Source: Alphaproteobacteria bacterium
GTDB taxonomy: Bacteria > Pseudomonadota > Alphaproteobacteria > UBA7887
Length of the DNA stretch: 5,097 nucleotides
Direction: 5' to 3'
Assembly (NCBI GenBank): GCA_028289725.1
Contig: JANQOH010000430.1
Coordinates: 1-5,097 of the forward strand
The notes beneath the pieces are model-generated. The model saw nothing but the letters and a program-made list of their open reading frames with translations. It ran no database searches and was not told the DNA's origin. Positions 1-5,097 of the stretch are shown here, in pieces. Both the position numbers and the translations under genes were made by a program. Each line of letters starts with the position of its first letter. Position 1 is the stretch's first letter.

Positions 1-356
1 CAGTGCCAGGCCTTTTCCAAGTTTCGGTGCTGTACCGGGGTCAGCGCGGCATCGACGACCACCACATCGGGTTTGGCGTCCGCCTCCGAAATCCGCTCGC
101 CAAGCTCGGCGACTTGCCCCGATCCAAACAGGGTCGCTGGCCGGGTGCGCCGAACCGTCAGAGTTTCCGCGACCTCAACGACGAGATGAATGGCCTTTGC
201 GAGGCCGACGGCCTCCTCAAGGGCAGCCGCGTCGGTCCGCCGACGCTCGCGCCCCGTGGTCCGGCTCGCAAATCCGAGCGACGGATGCAAAACCCAGGCG
301 CAGCCGCTCCGCCCGGACGTGTCTGCCTCGATTTGAAACTTTGTGGGGCCGCTCAA
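1..356 (-). CDS. hflX: GTPase HflX, N-terminal part (runs off the window)
   Basis: This is the first 118 codons of HflX, a ribosome-associated translational GTPase that in other bacteria splits stalled or heat-damaged 70S ribosomes. The visible part is the N-terminal HflX subdomain: a variable lead of about 24 residues, then AWVLHPSLGFASRTTGR, a helix with AAALEEAVGLAKAI, then VRRTRPATLFGSGQVAEL and VVVVDAALTPVQHRNLEKAW. The RPATLFGSG and L(T/S)P.Q.RNLE blocks are hallmarks of the family; the G domain (P-loop) lies beyond position 1. No ATG or GTG lies in frame near the expected start. I chose TTG at 356-354, which overlaps the hfq stop (TTGA, 4-nt overlap) and follows the purine-rich AGAAGAGAG at 368-360. 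Translational coupling to hfq is inferred from this overlap. The family call is secure; the exact start is less so. Confidence 0.93.
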   Translation of the reverse strand, partial: MSGPTKFQIEADTSGRSGCAWVLHPSLGFASRTTGRERRRTDAAALEEAVGLAKAIHLVVEVAETLTVRRTRPATLFGSGQVAELGERISEADAKPDVVVVDAALTPVQHRNLEKAWH

Positions 357-610
357 CTGCTCTCTTCTGTGGTCTCGCGGTCCGGCTCGAAAAGCTGGAT
401 CGGCGTCGACGGCATCACCGTCGAAATCGCATGCTTGTAGACCAACTGTGACAATCCGTCGCGCCGCAACAACACGCAAAAATTGTCAAACCAGGTGATC
501 ACGCCTTGGAGCTTGACACCATTCACCAGGAAAATCGTCACCGGTGTCTTGTTTTTGCGGACGTGATTGAGAAACACGTCCTGTACGTTTTGTGACCTTT
601 CGCCAGCCAT
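353..610 (-). CDS. hfq: RNA chaperone Hfq
   Basis: Complete 85-residue Hfq, the Sm-like homohexameric ring that binds small RNAs and mRNAs and promotes their pairing. The core is easy to read: Q10-D11 and F13-L14-N15 (proximal-face start), rim R18-K19-N20-K21, Sm1 strand TIFLVNGVKLQG at 25-36 with F27 in the place of the E. coli distal-face Tyr25, WFDNFCVLLRRDG at 40-52, and the Sm2 signature YKHAIST at 58-64 with K59 and H60 for U-tract binding. The tail after residue 70 is short and acidic (EPDRETTEESS), unlike the long enterobacterial C-terminus but normal for alphaproteobacteria. The ATG follows a strong Shine-Dalgarno. The gene is 208 nt from the upstream aminotransferase gene and overlaps hflX by 4 nt, so hfq-hflX looks like a co-translated pair with its own promoter. 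Confidence 0.98.
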   Translation of the reverse strand: MAGERSQNVQDVFLNHVRKNKTPVTIFLVNGVKLQGVITWFDNFCVLLRRDGLSQLVYKHAISTVMPSTPIQLFEPDRETTEESS

Positions 611-612
611 GG

Positions 613-621
613 CCTCCCCCT
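613..621 (-). promoter_or_regulatory. hfq ribosome-binding site
   Basis: AGGGGGAGG ends 2 nt before the hfq ATG; the AGGGGG half lies at the more usual spacing of 5 nt. It supports the ATG at 610 as the start. Confidence 0.7.
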
Positions 622-659
622 CGCGGAATCAAAAGTGACCCAAAAGCCCTTACCGAACC

Positions 660-678
660 AGGAGCCCTCCTCCCCTGA
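660..678 (-). promoter_or_regulatory. Orphan AGGAGG in a possible hairpin of the hfq leader
   Basis: On the minus strand a perfect AGGAGG (673-668) sits about 57 nt upstream of the hfq start with no ATG or GTG at the right distance behind it. It lies in the loop of a possible 6-bp stem, CAGGGG/CTCCTG (one G-U pair), with loop AGGAGGG. It could be a ribosome standby site or simply purine-rich sequence. The observation is direct; any role is a guess. Confidence 0.25.
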
Positions 679-697
679 ATCCAAAGAGTTCGCGGTG

Positions 698-735
698 CAT
701 ATAGCATAGTATTCCGCGCGGCGGCACAACCCCAA
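698..735 (-). promoter_or_regulatory. Candidate hfq promoter
   Basis: This AT-rich island in an otherwise GC-rich intergenic region contains TACTATGCTATATG at 711-698 (minus strand). Several pairings are possible: TTGTGC (729-724) with TGCTAT (706-701), 17-nt spacer; TTGGGG (735-730) with TACTAT (711-706), 18-nt spacer; or an extended -10, TGC-TATATG, at 706-698. GCTATAT (705-699) also resembles the -10 CYTATNT of alphaproteobacterial RpoH promoters, with GTTG about 18 nt upstream as a poor -35. A start near 690-695 would give a leader of about 80 nt. No single match is strong; the call rests on base composition and position in the one large gap of the cluster. Confidence 0.35.
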
Positions 736-750
736 GCCGACAACCCGAGT

Positions 751-760
751 CAGAATTCTG
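751..760. repeat. Perfect 10-bp palindrome CAGAATTCTG
   Basis: A perfect palindrome about 15-20 bp upstream of the candidate hfq -35 elements and 58 bp after the aminotransferase stop. It is placed where an operator for a dimeric regulator could sit. A related sequence, the stem at 763-783, follows directly (CAGAATTCTG versus CAGATTCTC), so the two share a half-site-like CAGA.TTCT. No regulator can be named from the sequence. Confidence 0.4.
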
Positions 761-762
761 GT

Positions 763-783
763 CAGATTCTCGTGAGAAATCTG
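763..783 (-). repeat. Imperfect inverted repeat (hairpin) after the aminotransferase gene
   Basis: The arms CAGATTCTC and GAGAAATCTG (plus strand) pair over 9 bp with one bulged base around a 2-nt centre; in RNA the closing pair would open to a tetraloop. It starts 36 nt past the aminotransferase stop. No T-run follows on the minus strand, so it is not a canonical intrinsic terminator. It could protect the 3' end of the upstream mRNA or act as a DNA site. Confidence 0.45.
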
Positions 784-787
784 GCGG

Positions 788-806
788 CTAGTACTTGGAA
801 CTAGTA
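788..806. repeat. Short direct/inverted repeat CTAGTA...CTAGTA
   Basis: CTAGTA occurs twice (788-793 and 801-806), 13 bp apart. CTAGT (788-792) and ACTAG (800-804) also form a 5-bp inverted repeat with a 7-nt loop. It lies 12 bp beyond the aminotransferase stop. Small and possibly fortuitous, though CTAG is generally a rare tetranucleotide in proteobacterial DNA. Confidence 0.3.
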
Positions 807-818
807 TCAAATCGTTGA

Positions 819-1682
819 TCACGCAGCCGCGACATCAGCGCGTGCGAAATCGATATAAAGCGACCGCAGTTGCTCCGTGATCGCACCAGGACGGCCATTC
901 GCCACAACCGCCTCATCGATCTGAACAACCGGCACCACGAAGGAACTTGTGCTGGTCAAAAACGCCTCCCGCGCGGCGGCTGCCTGCGTCGGCGTGAAAG
1001 CGCGTTCCACAACCGACAACCCTTCGGCGCGGGCGACTTCGATTAAACGCCTGCGTGTAATACCACTCAAGATGGCGTTGCTCTCCGGACGTGTCACGAT
1101 GGTGCCGTCGCTTTCCACGATCCAGGCGTTCGATTGGGCGCCTTCCGTCACATAACCATCGGCATCGACTTGCCACGCTTCAAACGCGCCCGCCTCCACC
1201 GCGGTCTGCTTGGCCAGCACATTCGGGAGCAACGACACGGACTTAATGTCGCGGCGAAGCCATCGAAGATCTGGCATCGTGACGACTTTGACGCCTTCCG
1301 TCAGTGCCGCCGCGCTGGCCGGTGCCGCGCGGCGAGCGGTCACCACGACTGACGGACGCGCCCCGACAGGGAACGCATGGTTTCTCGGCGACGCGCCGCG
1401 TCCGACCTGCAAATAAATGATGCCTTCCGAAACGCGGTTCCGTCTCACGACCTCGTCGAATATCGCGTCCAATGCGGTACGGCGCATCGGCCGATCGATG
1501 GCGAGCTCCGAGAGCGACCGTTCCAGCCGGTCATGGTGCAAGGTCCGATCCACCAAGCGCCCCCCCAGAACCGCAATCACTTCGTAGGCGGCATCGGAAA
1601 ACTGCATGCCGCGGTCCTCTATGTGGACCTGTGCGACTTTGTGCGGCACGTATCGGCCGTTGACGTAGGCAATCCGAGACAT
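819..1682 (-). CDS. dat: D-amino-acid aminotransferase (PLP fold type IV)
   Basis: Complete 287-residue class IV aminotransferase, the usual length for D-alanine transaminase (about 280). It interconverts D-alanine and 2-oxoglutarate with pyruvate and D-glutamate, supplying D-amino acids for peptidoglycan; it should be cytoplasmic. The Schiff-base lysine is K147 in RDIKSVSLLPNVLAKQ. E180 in VTEGAQSN is the residue that contacts the PLP pyridine nitrogen. Y33 in AYEV, H49/R52 in HHDRL, and the pair R100/H102 in GASPRNHAFP match residues that bind the substrate carboxylate in Bacillus D-AAT. SGITRR (206-211) binds the cofactor phosphate, and LTSTSS (242-247) is the late substrate loop. The R100/H102 pair favours D-AAT over branched-chain aminotransferase or aminodeoxychorismate lyase, though substrate range in this family is hard to predict. 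It lies 12 nt after trkH with a good ribosome-binding site, so it is most likely co-transcribed. Confidence 0.88.
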   Translation of the reverse strand: MSRIAYVNGRYVPHKVAQVHIEDRGMQFSDAAYEVIAVLGGRLVDRTLHHDRLERSLSELAIDRPMRRTALDAIFDEVVRRNRVSEGIIYLQVGRGASPRNHAFPVGARPSVVVTARRAAPASAAALTEGVKVVTMPDLRWLRRDIKSVSLLPNVLAKQTAVEAGAFEAWQVDADGYVTEGAQSNAWIVESDGTIVTRPESNAILSGITRRRLIEVARAEGLSVVERAFTPTQAAAAREAFLTSTSSFVVPVVQIDEAVVANGRPGAITEQLRSLYIDFARADVAAA

Positions 1683-1686
1683 GACG

Positions 1687-1692
1687 TCCTCT
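1687..1692 (-). promoter_or_regulatory. Ribosome-binding site of the aminotransferase gene
   Basis: AGAGGA lies 4 nt before the ATG at 1682 and fits inside the 12-nt gap after the trkH stop (1697-1695). It fixes the start of the downstream gene. Confidence 0.7.
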
Positions 1693-1694
1693 GC

Positions 1695-3146
1695 TCACCG
1701 TTTCCAAAACATCGGGCTTAACAATATCAGCAAGGCGAATATTTCCAGCCGGCCGACCAACATTGCAATCGCGACGATCCAGCGCGCGATCTCATTTAAC
1801 GCGGCAGCGTCCGTCGGCATGGCCGCCGCCTGCAAGAGGACCGGACCCGTATTCGCCATTGCGCTCAATGCCAACAGCAAGGCGTAGTCGAAGGACAATC
1901 CGACAGCAGAGAGCGCAGCGCCAAACAAGATCAGACAAAACACGAATAGCACGAAGAACGCCCAAATGTTTTGCATCGCTCTGTCGGTCACCGATGCGCG
2001 TCCGAGCTTGATCAGCATTACGCCGTGAGGATGCACCAAACGTTCGAGTTCCCGCGAGCTCTGTCTGACCAAGAGCAAAGTGCGCATTAATTTGAGGCCG
2101 CCCGCCGTCGACACAGAAGCGCCGCCGACCAAAACAAAGCCGGACAGGACGAGAATAATGAATACGGGCATGTCGCTGTGTCCCGGGGCGGCAAAGCCCG
2201 TTGTCGTGGCGGCGGACACAACCTGCCACAACGCATCGATCGCGCCTTCACCGCTCCGACGCTCAGGGAATACGGCCAAGTCAATAAACACAATGGCGGT
2301 CCCGGCGGCGACCAGGAGCAACAAAAAGCCGGTCTCTGGATCCCGCAGATAAACCGACGGGCGGCCGGTCACAGCCACCCAATGCAGCGTAAAGGCGACC
2401 GCGCCGACCAGCATTCCGGCCACTAAGACGAGCAGCACGCCGACACTATCGTAGGCGAATGGGCCGCCGGAATTGGGGACAAAGCCACCGGTAGAAATCA
2501 CCGACATCGCATAGCAGGCGGCGTCAAGTACTGGCACGCCTGTGATCAACAGCCCGATCAGACACAGGAAGGTCAGTCCGACATAGGTGACGCCGACCGC
2601 CGGTCCGATTTGTCTCAAGCGCGGCCGGAGAGAGGCCGAGTTCCCTTGGGCATCCGAAGCCGACCATCCCGACTGCAGAACAGCGCCAATTTGCGGCACC
2701 AGCGACACCGCGAACAAAATTGTGGCGAAACCGCCGAGCCATTGCAGCAGCGCGCGCCAAATAATGACGCTGCGCAGCACCTCGTCGACATTGGCAAAGA
2801 CTGAAAGACCGGTCGTGGTCAGGCCCGAAATCGCCTCAAAGATTGAGCCAGTCAGCCCGTCGGCCGCGCCGGAGGCGGCCAATGGCACCGCCGCGAAGAG
2901 CGACAACAGGAACCAGGCGCTCACCGCCAGCACGACGGCCTCGCGGCGACCAAATTTTCCGCCGCCGCCAGTGCCGACCATGACGAGGACAACGCCGAAA
3001 AACATCGAACCGCCGGCACCAAACGCAAACGCCGCGATACCCGCTTCTTCTTCCAAGCCAAAGGCGACGGCGAGCGGTACCATTTGCGCCACCGCCAGAA
3101 TGACTAACAAGATTCCAATGAGCCGAAAGAGCGTCGCAACGGCCAT
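1695..3146 (-). CDS. trkH: Trk potassium uptake protein TrkH (membrane pore subunit)
   Basis: Complete 483-residue TrkH/KtrB-family cation transporter, normal length for TrkH. It forms the potassium-conducting dimer in the inner membrane, gated by TrkA. After two N-terminal hydrophobic segments (about 5-29 and 43-59) come four membrane-pore-membrane repeats. Each carries a filter loop with its glycine: SGLTTTG (G113), MSVISTGG (G220), SAATTTG (G317) and SAMANTG (G434). The third repeat is followed by GGASVSTAGGLKLMR (341-355), the gating-loop region typical of the family, and the protein ends in the usual GRLEIFALLILLSPMFWKR. The gene starts 27 nt after trkA in the same reading frame. Its ATG at 3146 has no convincing Shine-Dalgarno (only AGAG about 11 nt upstream), so its translation may depend on ribosomes arriving from trkA. 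The paralogue TrkG or a Ktr-type protein is possible, but length and the neighbouring two-domain TrkA favour TrkH. Confidence 0.96.
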   Translation of the reverse strand: MAVATLFRLIGILLVILAVAQMVPLAVAFGLEEEAGIAAFAFGAGGSMFFGVVLVMVGTGGGGKFGRREAVVLAVSAWFLLSLFAAVPLAASGAADGLTGSIFEAISGLTTTGLSVFANVDEVLRSVIIWRALLQWLGGFATILFAVSLVPQIGAVLQSGWSASDAQGNSASLRPRLRQIGPAVGVTYVGLTFLCLIGLLITGVPVLDAACYAMSVISTGGFVPNSGGPFAYDSVGVLLVLVAGMLVGAVAFTLHWVAVTGRPSVYLRDPETGFLLLLVAAGTAIVFIDLAVFPERRSGEGAIDALWQVVSAATTTGFAAPGHSDMPVFIILVLSGFVLVGGASVSTAGGLKLMRTLLLVRQSSRELERLVHPHGVMLIKLGRASVTDRAMQNIWAFFVLFVFCLILFGAALSAVGLSFDYALLLALSAMANTGPVLLQAAAMPTDAAALNEIARWIVAIAMLVGRLEIFALLILLSPMFWKR

Positions 3147-3173
3147 ATGGACGCGGACTCTATGCGATCCGGC

Positions 3174-4550
3174 CTAAAAAAAGCCGATCGCGACGGCGAA
3201 CATGCGCTCGACTTTTTTGACCACATCGTGCGGCGCGAAAATCACCACACGATCCTTTTCCTTAATCACCGTATTGCCACGTGGAATAATGACCTCCTCG
3301 CCGCGTACCAACGCGCCGATCAAAACGCCTTTCGGCAATTTGATGTCCTTTAACGCCGTCCCGACCAAGGGTGATGTCTCCAAGGCGTCGGCCTCAATCA
3401 CCTCCGCTTCGCCGCCGCGTAAACTGTACACCGACCGGATTCGACCGCGCCGCACGTGCTGTAAAATGCTCGAGACAGTTATCTCGCGCGGACTCACCGA
3501 CGCGTCGATTCCAAGCGGTGAAATGAGTGGCGCGAAGGTTGACGCATTGATCAGTGTTACCGCGCGCACGCAACCATGCCGTTTCGCGAGCACCGACGCC
3601 AACACGTTCACCTCATCATTGTCCGTGACCGCGATGATCGTCTCGGCATTTGCCACATTGGCTTCTTCAAGAATGTCCGTATCCAGCGCGTCGCCGTTCA
3701 ATACGATTGTTTGCTCGAGACGATCGGCGACATATTCCGCACGATCCTTCCCGTTTTCGATGAGTTTGAGGTTGATATCCGGGTTGGTTTTTTCGAGCTG
3801 TCCCGCCAGCAACAGGCCGATATTGCCGCCGCCAACAATGATCAGGCGCCGCGCAGTCTCTTCTTCGTGTCCAAACAACGCCATGGCGCGGCTCAGGTCG
3901 GACGTATCCCCGATGAAGTAGATTTCGTCACCCGGCAGCAATTGCTCCATGCTTTCGGGAAACAACGTCTGGTCGCCACGGACGATATAAACGATCGTGA
4001 TATTGAGATCCGGAAACAGTTCATTCAATTGCCGCAATGGCGTGTTGACGACCGGACATGTGTCCGCGAGCCGGACGCCCACCAAGCGGACCCGGTCTTC
4101 AGCAAAACTCGTCAGATCGAGTGCGCCCGGCACATCCAGCCGGCGCGCGATCGAATTCGCGACCTCCACCTCTGGAGAGATGATGACGTCGATCGGCATG
4201 TTTTCGCGGCTGAACAGGTCGGCCCACGCCGGCTCCAAATACGACCTGTGGCGTATACGCGCAATCTTGGTCGGCACATCGAAAAGCGAGTGCGCGACCT
4301 GACACGCGACTATATTGATCTCGTCGGATTGCGTGACCGCGATGAGCATGTCCGTGTTTGACGCACCGGCCTGCTCCATAATGTCCGGATGGGACGCAAA
4401 GCCGAGCAGGCCCTGAACGTCCAGCCCATCATTAACCTTTTGAATTCGCTCGGTGGAGTGATCGATCACCACGACATCGTTGTCTTCGGATGACAAATGG
4501 CGCGCAATATTGAAACCCACCTCACCGGCACCACAAACGATAACTTTCAC
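3174..4550 (-). CDS. trkA: Trk potassium uptake regulatory protein TrkA (two RCK domains)
   Basis: Complete 458-residue TrkA, the peripheral NAD(H)- and ATP-binding subunit that gates TrkH; the length equals that of classical TrkA. It is a tandem duplication. RCK1 has a Rossmann GAGEVG (7-12) with acidic D30 ending strand 2 (VVVID), IAVTQSDEIN (70-79) and a TrkA-C subdomain at about 140-225. RCK2 has GGGNIG (240-245), E265, IAVTDNDEVNVLAS (306-319) and a second TrkA-C at about 370-455. Both GxGxxG motifs are intact, so both halves could bind nucleotide. The start is GTG (4550-4548), preceded by GGAG with 7-nt spacing. The extreme C-terminus VAIGFF is encoded over a T-rich stretch that doubles as a possible terminator. 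It lies 68 nt after ntrX and 27 nt before trkH; this ntrX-trkA linkage is common in alphaproteobacteria. Confidence 0.97.
   Translation of the reverse strand: MKVIVCGAGEVGFNIARHLSSEDNDVVVIDHSTERIQKVNDGLDVQGLLGFASHPDIMEQAGASNTDMLIAVTQSDEINIVACQVAHSLFDVPTKIARIRHRSYLEPAWADLFSRENMPIDVIISPEVEVANSIARRLDVPGALDLTSFAEDRVRLVGVRLADTCPVVNTPLRQLNELFPDLNITIVYIVRGDQTLFPESMEQLLPGDEIYFIGDTSDLSRAMALFGHEEETARRLIIVGGGNIGLLLAGQLEKTNPDINLKLIENGKDRAEYVADRLEQTIVLNGDALDTDILEEANVANAETIIAVTDNDEVNVLASVLAKRHGCVRAVTLINASTFAPLISPLGIDASVSPREITVSSILQHVRRGRIRSVYSLRGGEAEVIEADALETSPLVGTALKDIKLPKGVLIGALVRGEEVIIPRGNTVIKEKDRVVIFAPHDVVKKVERMFAVAIGFF
3176..3197 (-). terminator. Terminator-like hairpin with T7 tract at the end of trkA
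   Basis: On the minus strand GCCG (3197-3194), a 7-nt loop and CGGC (3186-3183) are followed directly by seven T (3182-3176), which include the first base of the trkA TAG. The stem is only 4 bp but all G-C. The right arm can instead pair with sequence in the trkA-trkH gap: GATCGGC (3189-3183) with GGCCGGATC (3174-3166), one bulged G. The two folds exclude each other. If active, it would lower trkH expression relative to trkA. The shortness of the stem and its position inside translated codons keep confidence low. Confidence 0.3.
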
Positions 4551-4557
4551 GCGCGGA

Positions 4558-4561
4558 CTCC
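4558..4561 (-). promoter_or_regulatory. trkA ribosome-binding site
   Basis: GGAG, 7 nt before the GTG at 4550. It supports the GTG start, which gives exactly the family N-terminus MKVIVCGAGEVG. The rest of the 68-nt ntrX-trkA gap (4551-4618) shows no convincing promoter or terminator. Confidence 0.65.
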
Positions 4562-4618
4562 GGTGAACTTAGCGAGGCTGGATGGCCGGGGGGAAAGCAA
4601 AACGGGGCGGTCGCGCGC

Positions 4619-5097
4619 TTACTGACGGTCCTCGCCCGTGATACCGAGCGATTTCAGTTTGCGATGCAGGGCGGAGCGCTCCATGCCGACGAAGGATGCG
4701 GTGCGCGAGATATTGTGACCGAAGCGCGTGACCTGCGCTTGCAGATACTGTCTCTCAAACATCTCGCGTGCCTCGCGCAACGGCAGCGCCATGATTTCGG
4801 CGCCGTTCGACGGGCGCATCGCGGCCGGCGTCGCCAAGAGCAACTCGGGCGGCAACATATCGGCCCGCACGGGTTCCGATCCGTCGCCCGGCGCCATGAT
4901 TAACACCCAGTCGATCACGTTGCGGAGTTGCCTGACATTGCCCGGCCAATCGCAGGTTTGCAAAACCGCAATCGCATCGTCGGCAAGCGCGCGGGGCGAC
5001 AAACCGCTGGCGGAGGTGGCGCGGTCGATGAAATGGTCCGCAAGCTGCGGTACATCCTCGCGGCGTTCCTTGAGCGCCGGAATCCGGATGGGTACGA
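4619..5097 (-). CDS. ntrX: NtrX, nitrogen-regulation response regulator, C-terminal part (gene starts outside the window)
   Basis: An open frame enters from the window edge (first full codon at 5095) and gives 158 residues ending in TAA at 4621-4619. It is the end of an NtrC-family AAA+ transcription activator. VPIRIPALKERREDVPQLADHF (1-22) is the end of the ATPase core, and WPGNVRQLRN (50-59) is the sensor II region. A variable linker with the NtrX-like PLREAREMFERQYL (105-118) follows, then a Fis-type helix-turn-helix at about 128-151 containing VGMERSALHRKLKSLG. That last block is characteristic of NtrX rather than NtrC. NtrX pairs with the membrane histidine kinase NtrY and regulates nitrogen and, in several alphaproteobacteria, respiratory or cell-envelope genes. 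The receiver domain, Walker motifs and GAFTGA loop lie outside, so neither phosphorylation nor sigma-54 contact can be judged. trkA follows after 68 nt, consistent with co-transcription. Confidence 0.93.
   Translation of the reverse strand, partial: VPIRIPALKERREDVPQLADHFIDRATSASGLSPRALADDAIAVLQTCDWPGNVRQLRNVIDWVLIMAPGDGSEPVRADMLPPELLLATPAAMRPSNGAEIMALPLREAREMFERQYLQAQVTRFGHNISRTASFVGMERSALHRKLKSLGITGEDRQ

Noticed and set aside
3..440. A 145-codon plus-strand frame at the left edge.
   Set aside because: It lies opposite hflX and the end of hfq, both of which show clear family motifs on the minus strand.
650..700. A 16-codon upstream ORF (ATG at 700) in the hfq leader.
   Set aside because: It has no ribosome-binding site, and its ATG overlaps the proposed -10 box, so it would not be in the transcript.
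538..822. A 94-codon minus-strand frame starting at a GTG that overlaps the aminotransferase stop (GTGA) and running through the intergenic region into hfq.
   Set aside because: The overlap looks like coupling, but it has no Shine-Dalgarno of its own, runs out of frame 73 nt into the unmistakable hfq gene, and its product resembles no family I know. The promoter-like and palindromic elements explain the region better.
2587..3177. A 196-codon plus-strand frame opposite trkH.
   Set aside because: Its Ala/Pro/Thr-rich product is what the complement of a GC-rich membrane-protein gene gives; trkH explains the sequence.
3175..3185. The seven-T run at the trkA stop as a programmed frameshift site.
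   Set aside because: A -1 shift meets a stop within a few codons, and a +1 shift enters trkH out of frame; neither yields a sensible fusion.
3202..4361. Two long plus-strand frames of 239 and 261 codons opposite trkA (3202-3921 and 3576-4361).
   Set aside because: They are antisense to a clear trkA with both RCK motifs. Such frames are common opposite GC-rich coding DNA, and their products are low-complexity and unrecognisable.
4551..4618. A promoter or terminator in the ntrX-trkA gap (TTGCTT followed by CTAAGT; C- and G-runs).
   Set aside because: The -10 match is poor, there is no stable stem with a T-run, and the short gap is consistent with simple co-transcription.

Overview
The window carries six genes, all on the minus strand and packed in one direction. 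It reads as the well-known alphaproteobacterial run ntrX - trkA - trkH - D-amino-acid aminotransferase - hfq - hflX. The gene order, the NtrX C-terminus, the alphaproteobacterial-type Hfq (WFDNFCVLLRRDG, rim RKNK) and the fairly GC-rich sequence all point to an alphaproteobacterium. I cannot place it more precisely, although the order with trkH between trkA and the aminotransferase fits Rhodospirillales-like and related lineages.

Layout in transcription order, from high to low coordinates: the C-terminal 158 residues of the response regulator NtrX (window edge to 4619); a 68-nt gap; trkA (4550-3174, GTG start), the cytoplasmic NAD-binding gating subunit of a potassium uptake system; a 27-nt gap; trkH (3146-1695), its membrane pore subunit; a 12-nt gap with a good Shine-Dalgarno; a PLP-dependent D-amino-acid aminotransferase (1682-819); a 208-nt intergenic region that is the only sizeable non-coding stretch and probably holds the hfq promoter and leader; hfq (610-353); and, overlapping the hfq stop by 4 nt, the N-terminal 118 codons of the GTPase HflX (356 to the window edge, TTG start).

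The genes fall into three functional groups: NtrX nitrogen/redox-type regulation, Trk potassium import, and Hfq/HflX RNA chaperone and ribosome-splitting functions, with a D-amino-acid (peptidoglycan precursor) enzyme between the last two. TrkA and TrkH form one transporter. hfq and hflX are probably translationally coupled. No mobile element, CRISPR array, tRNA/rRNA or foreign-looking insertion is visible, and I find no previously undescribed system. The points worth a second look are regulatory: structured and promoter-like DNA in front of hfq, a terminator-like hairpin plus T7 tract at the trkA/trkH junction with a competing pairing, and the weak ribosome-binding site of trkH.
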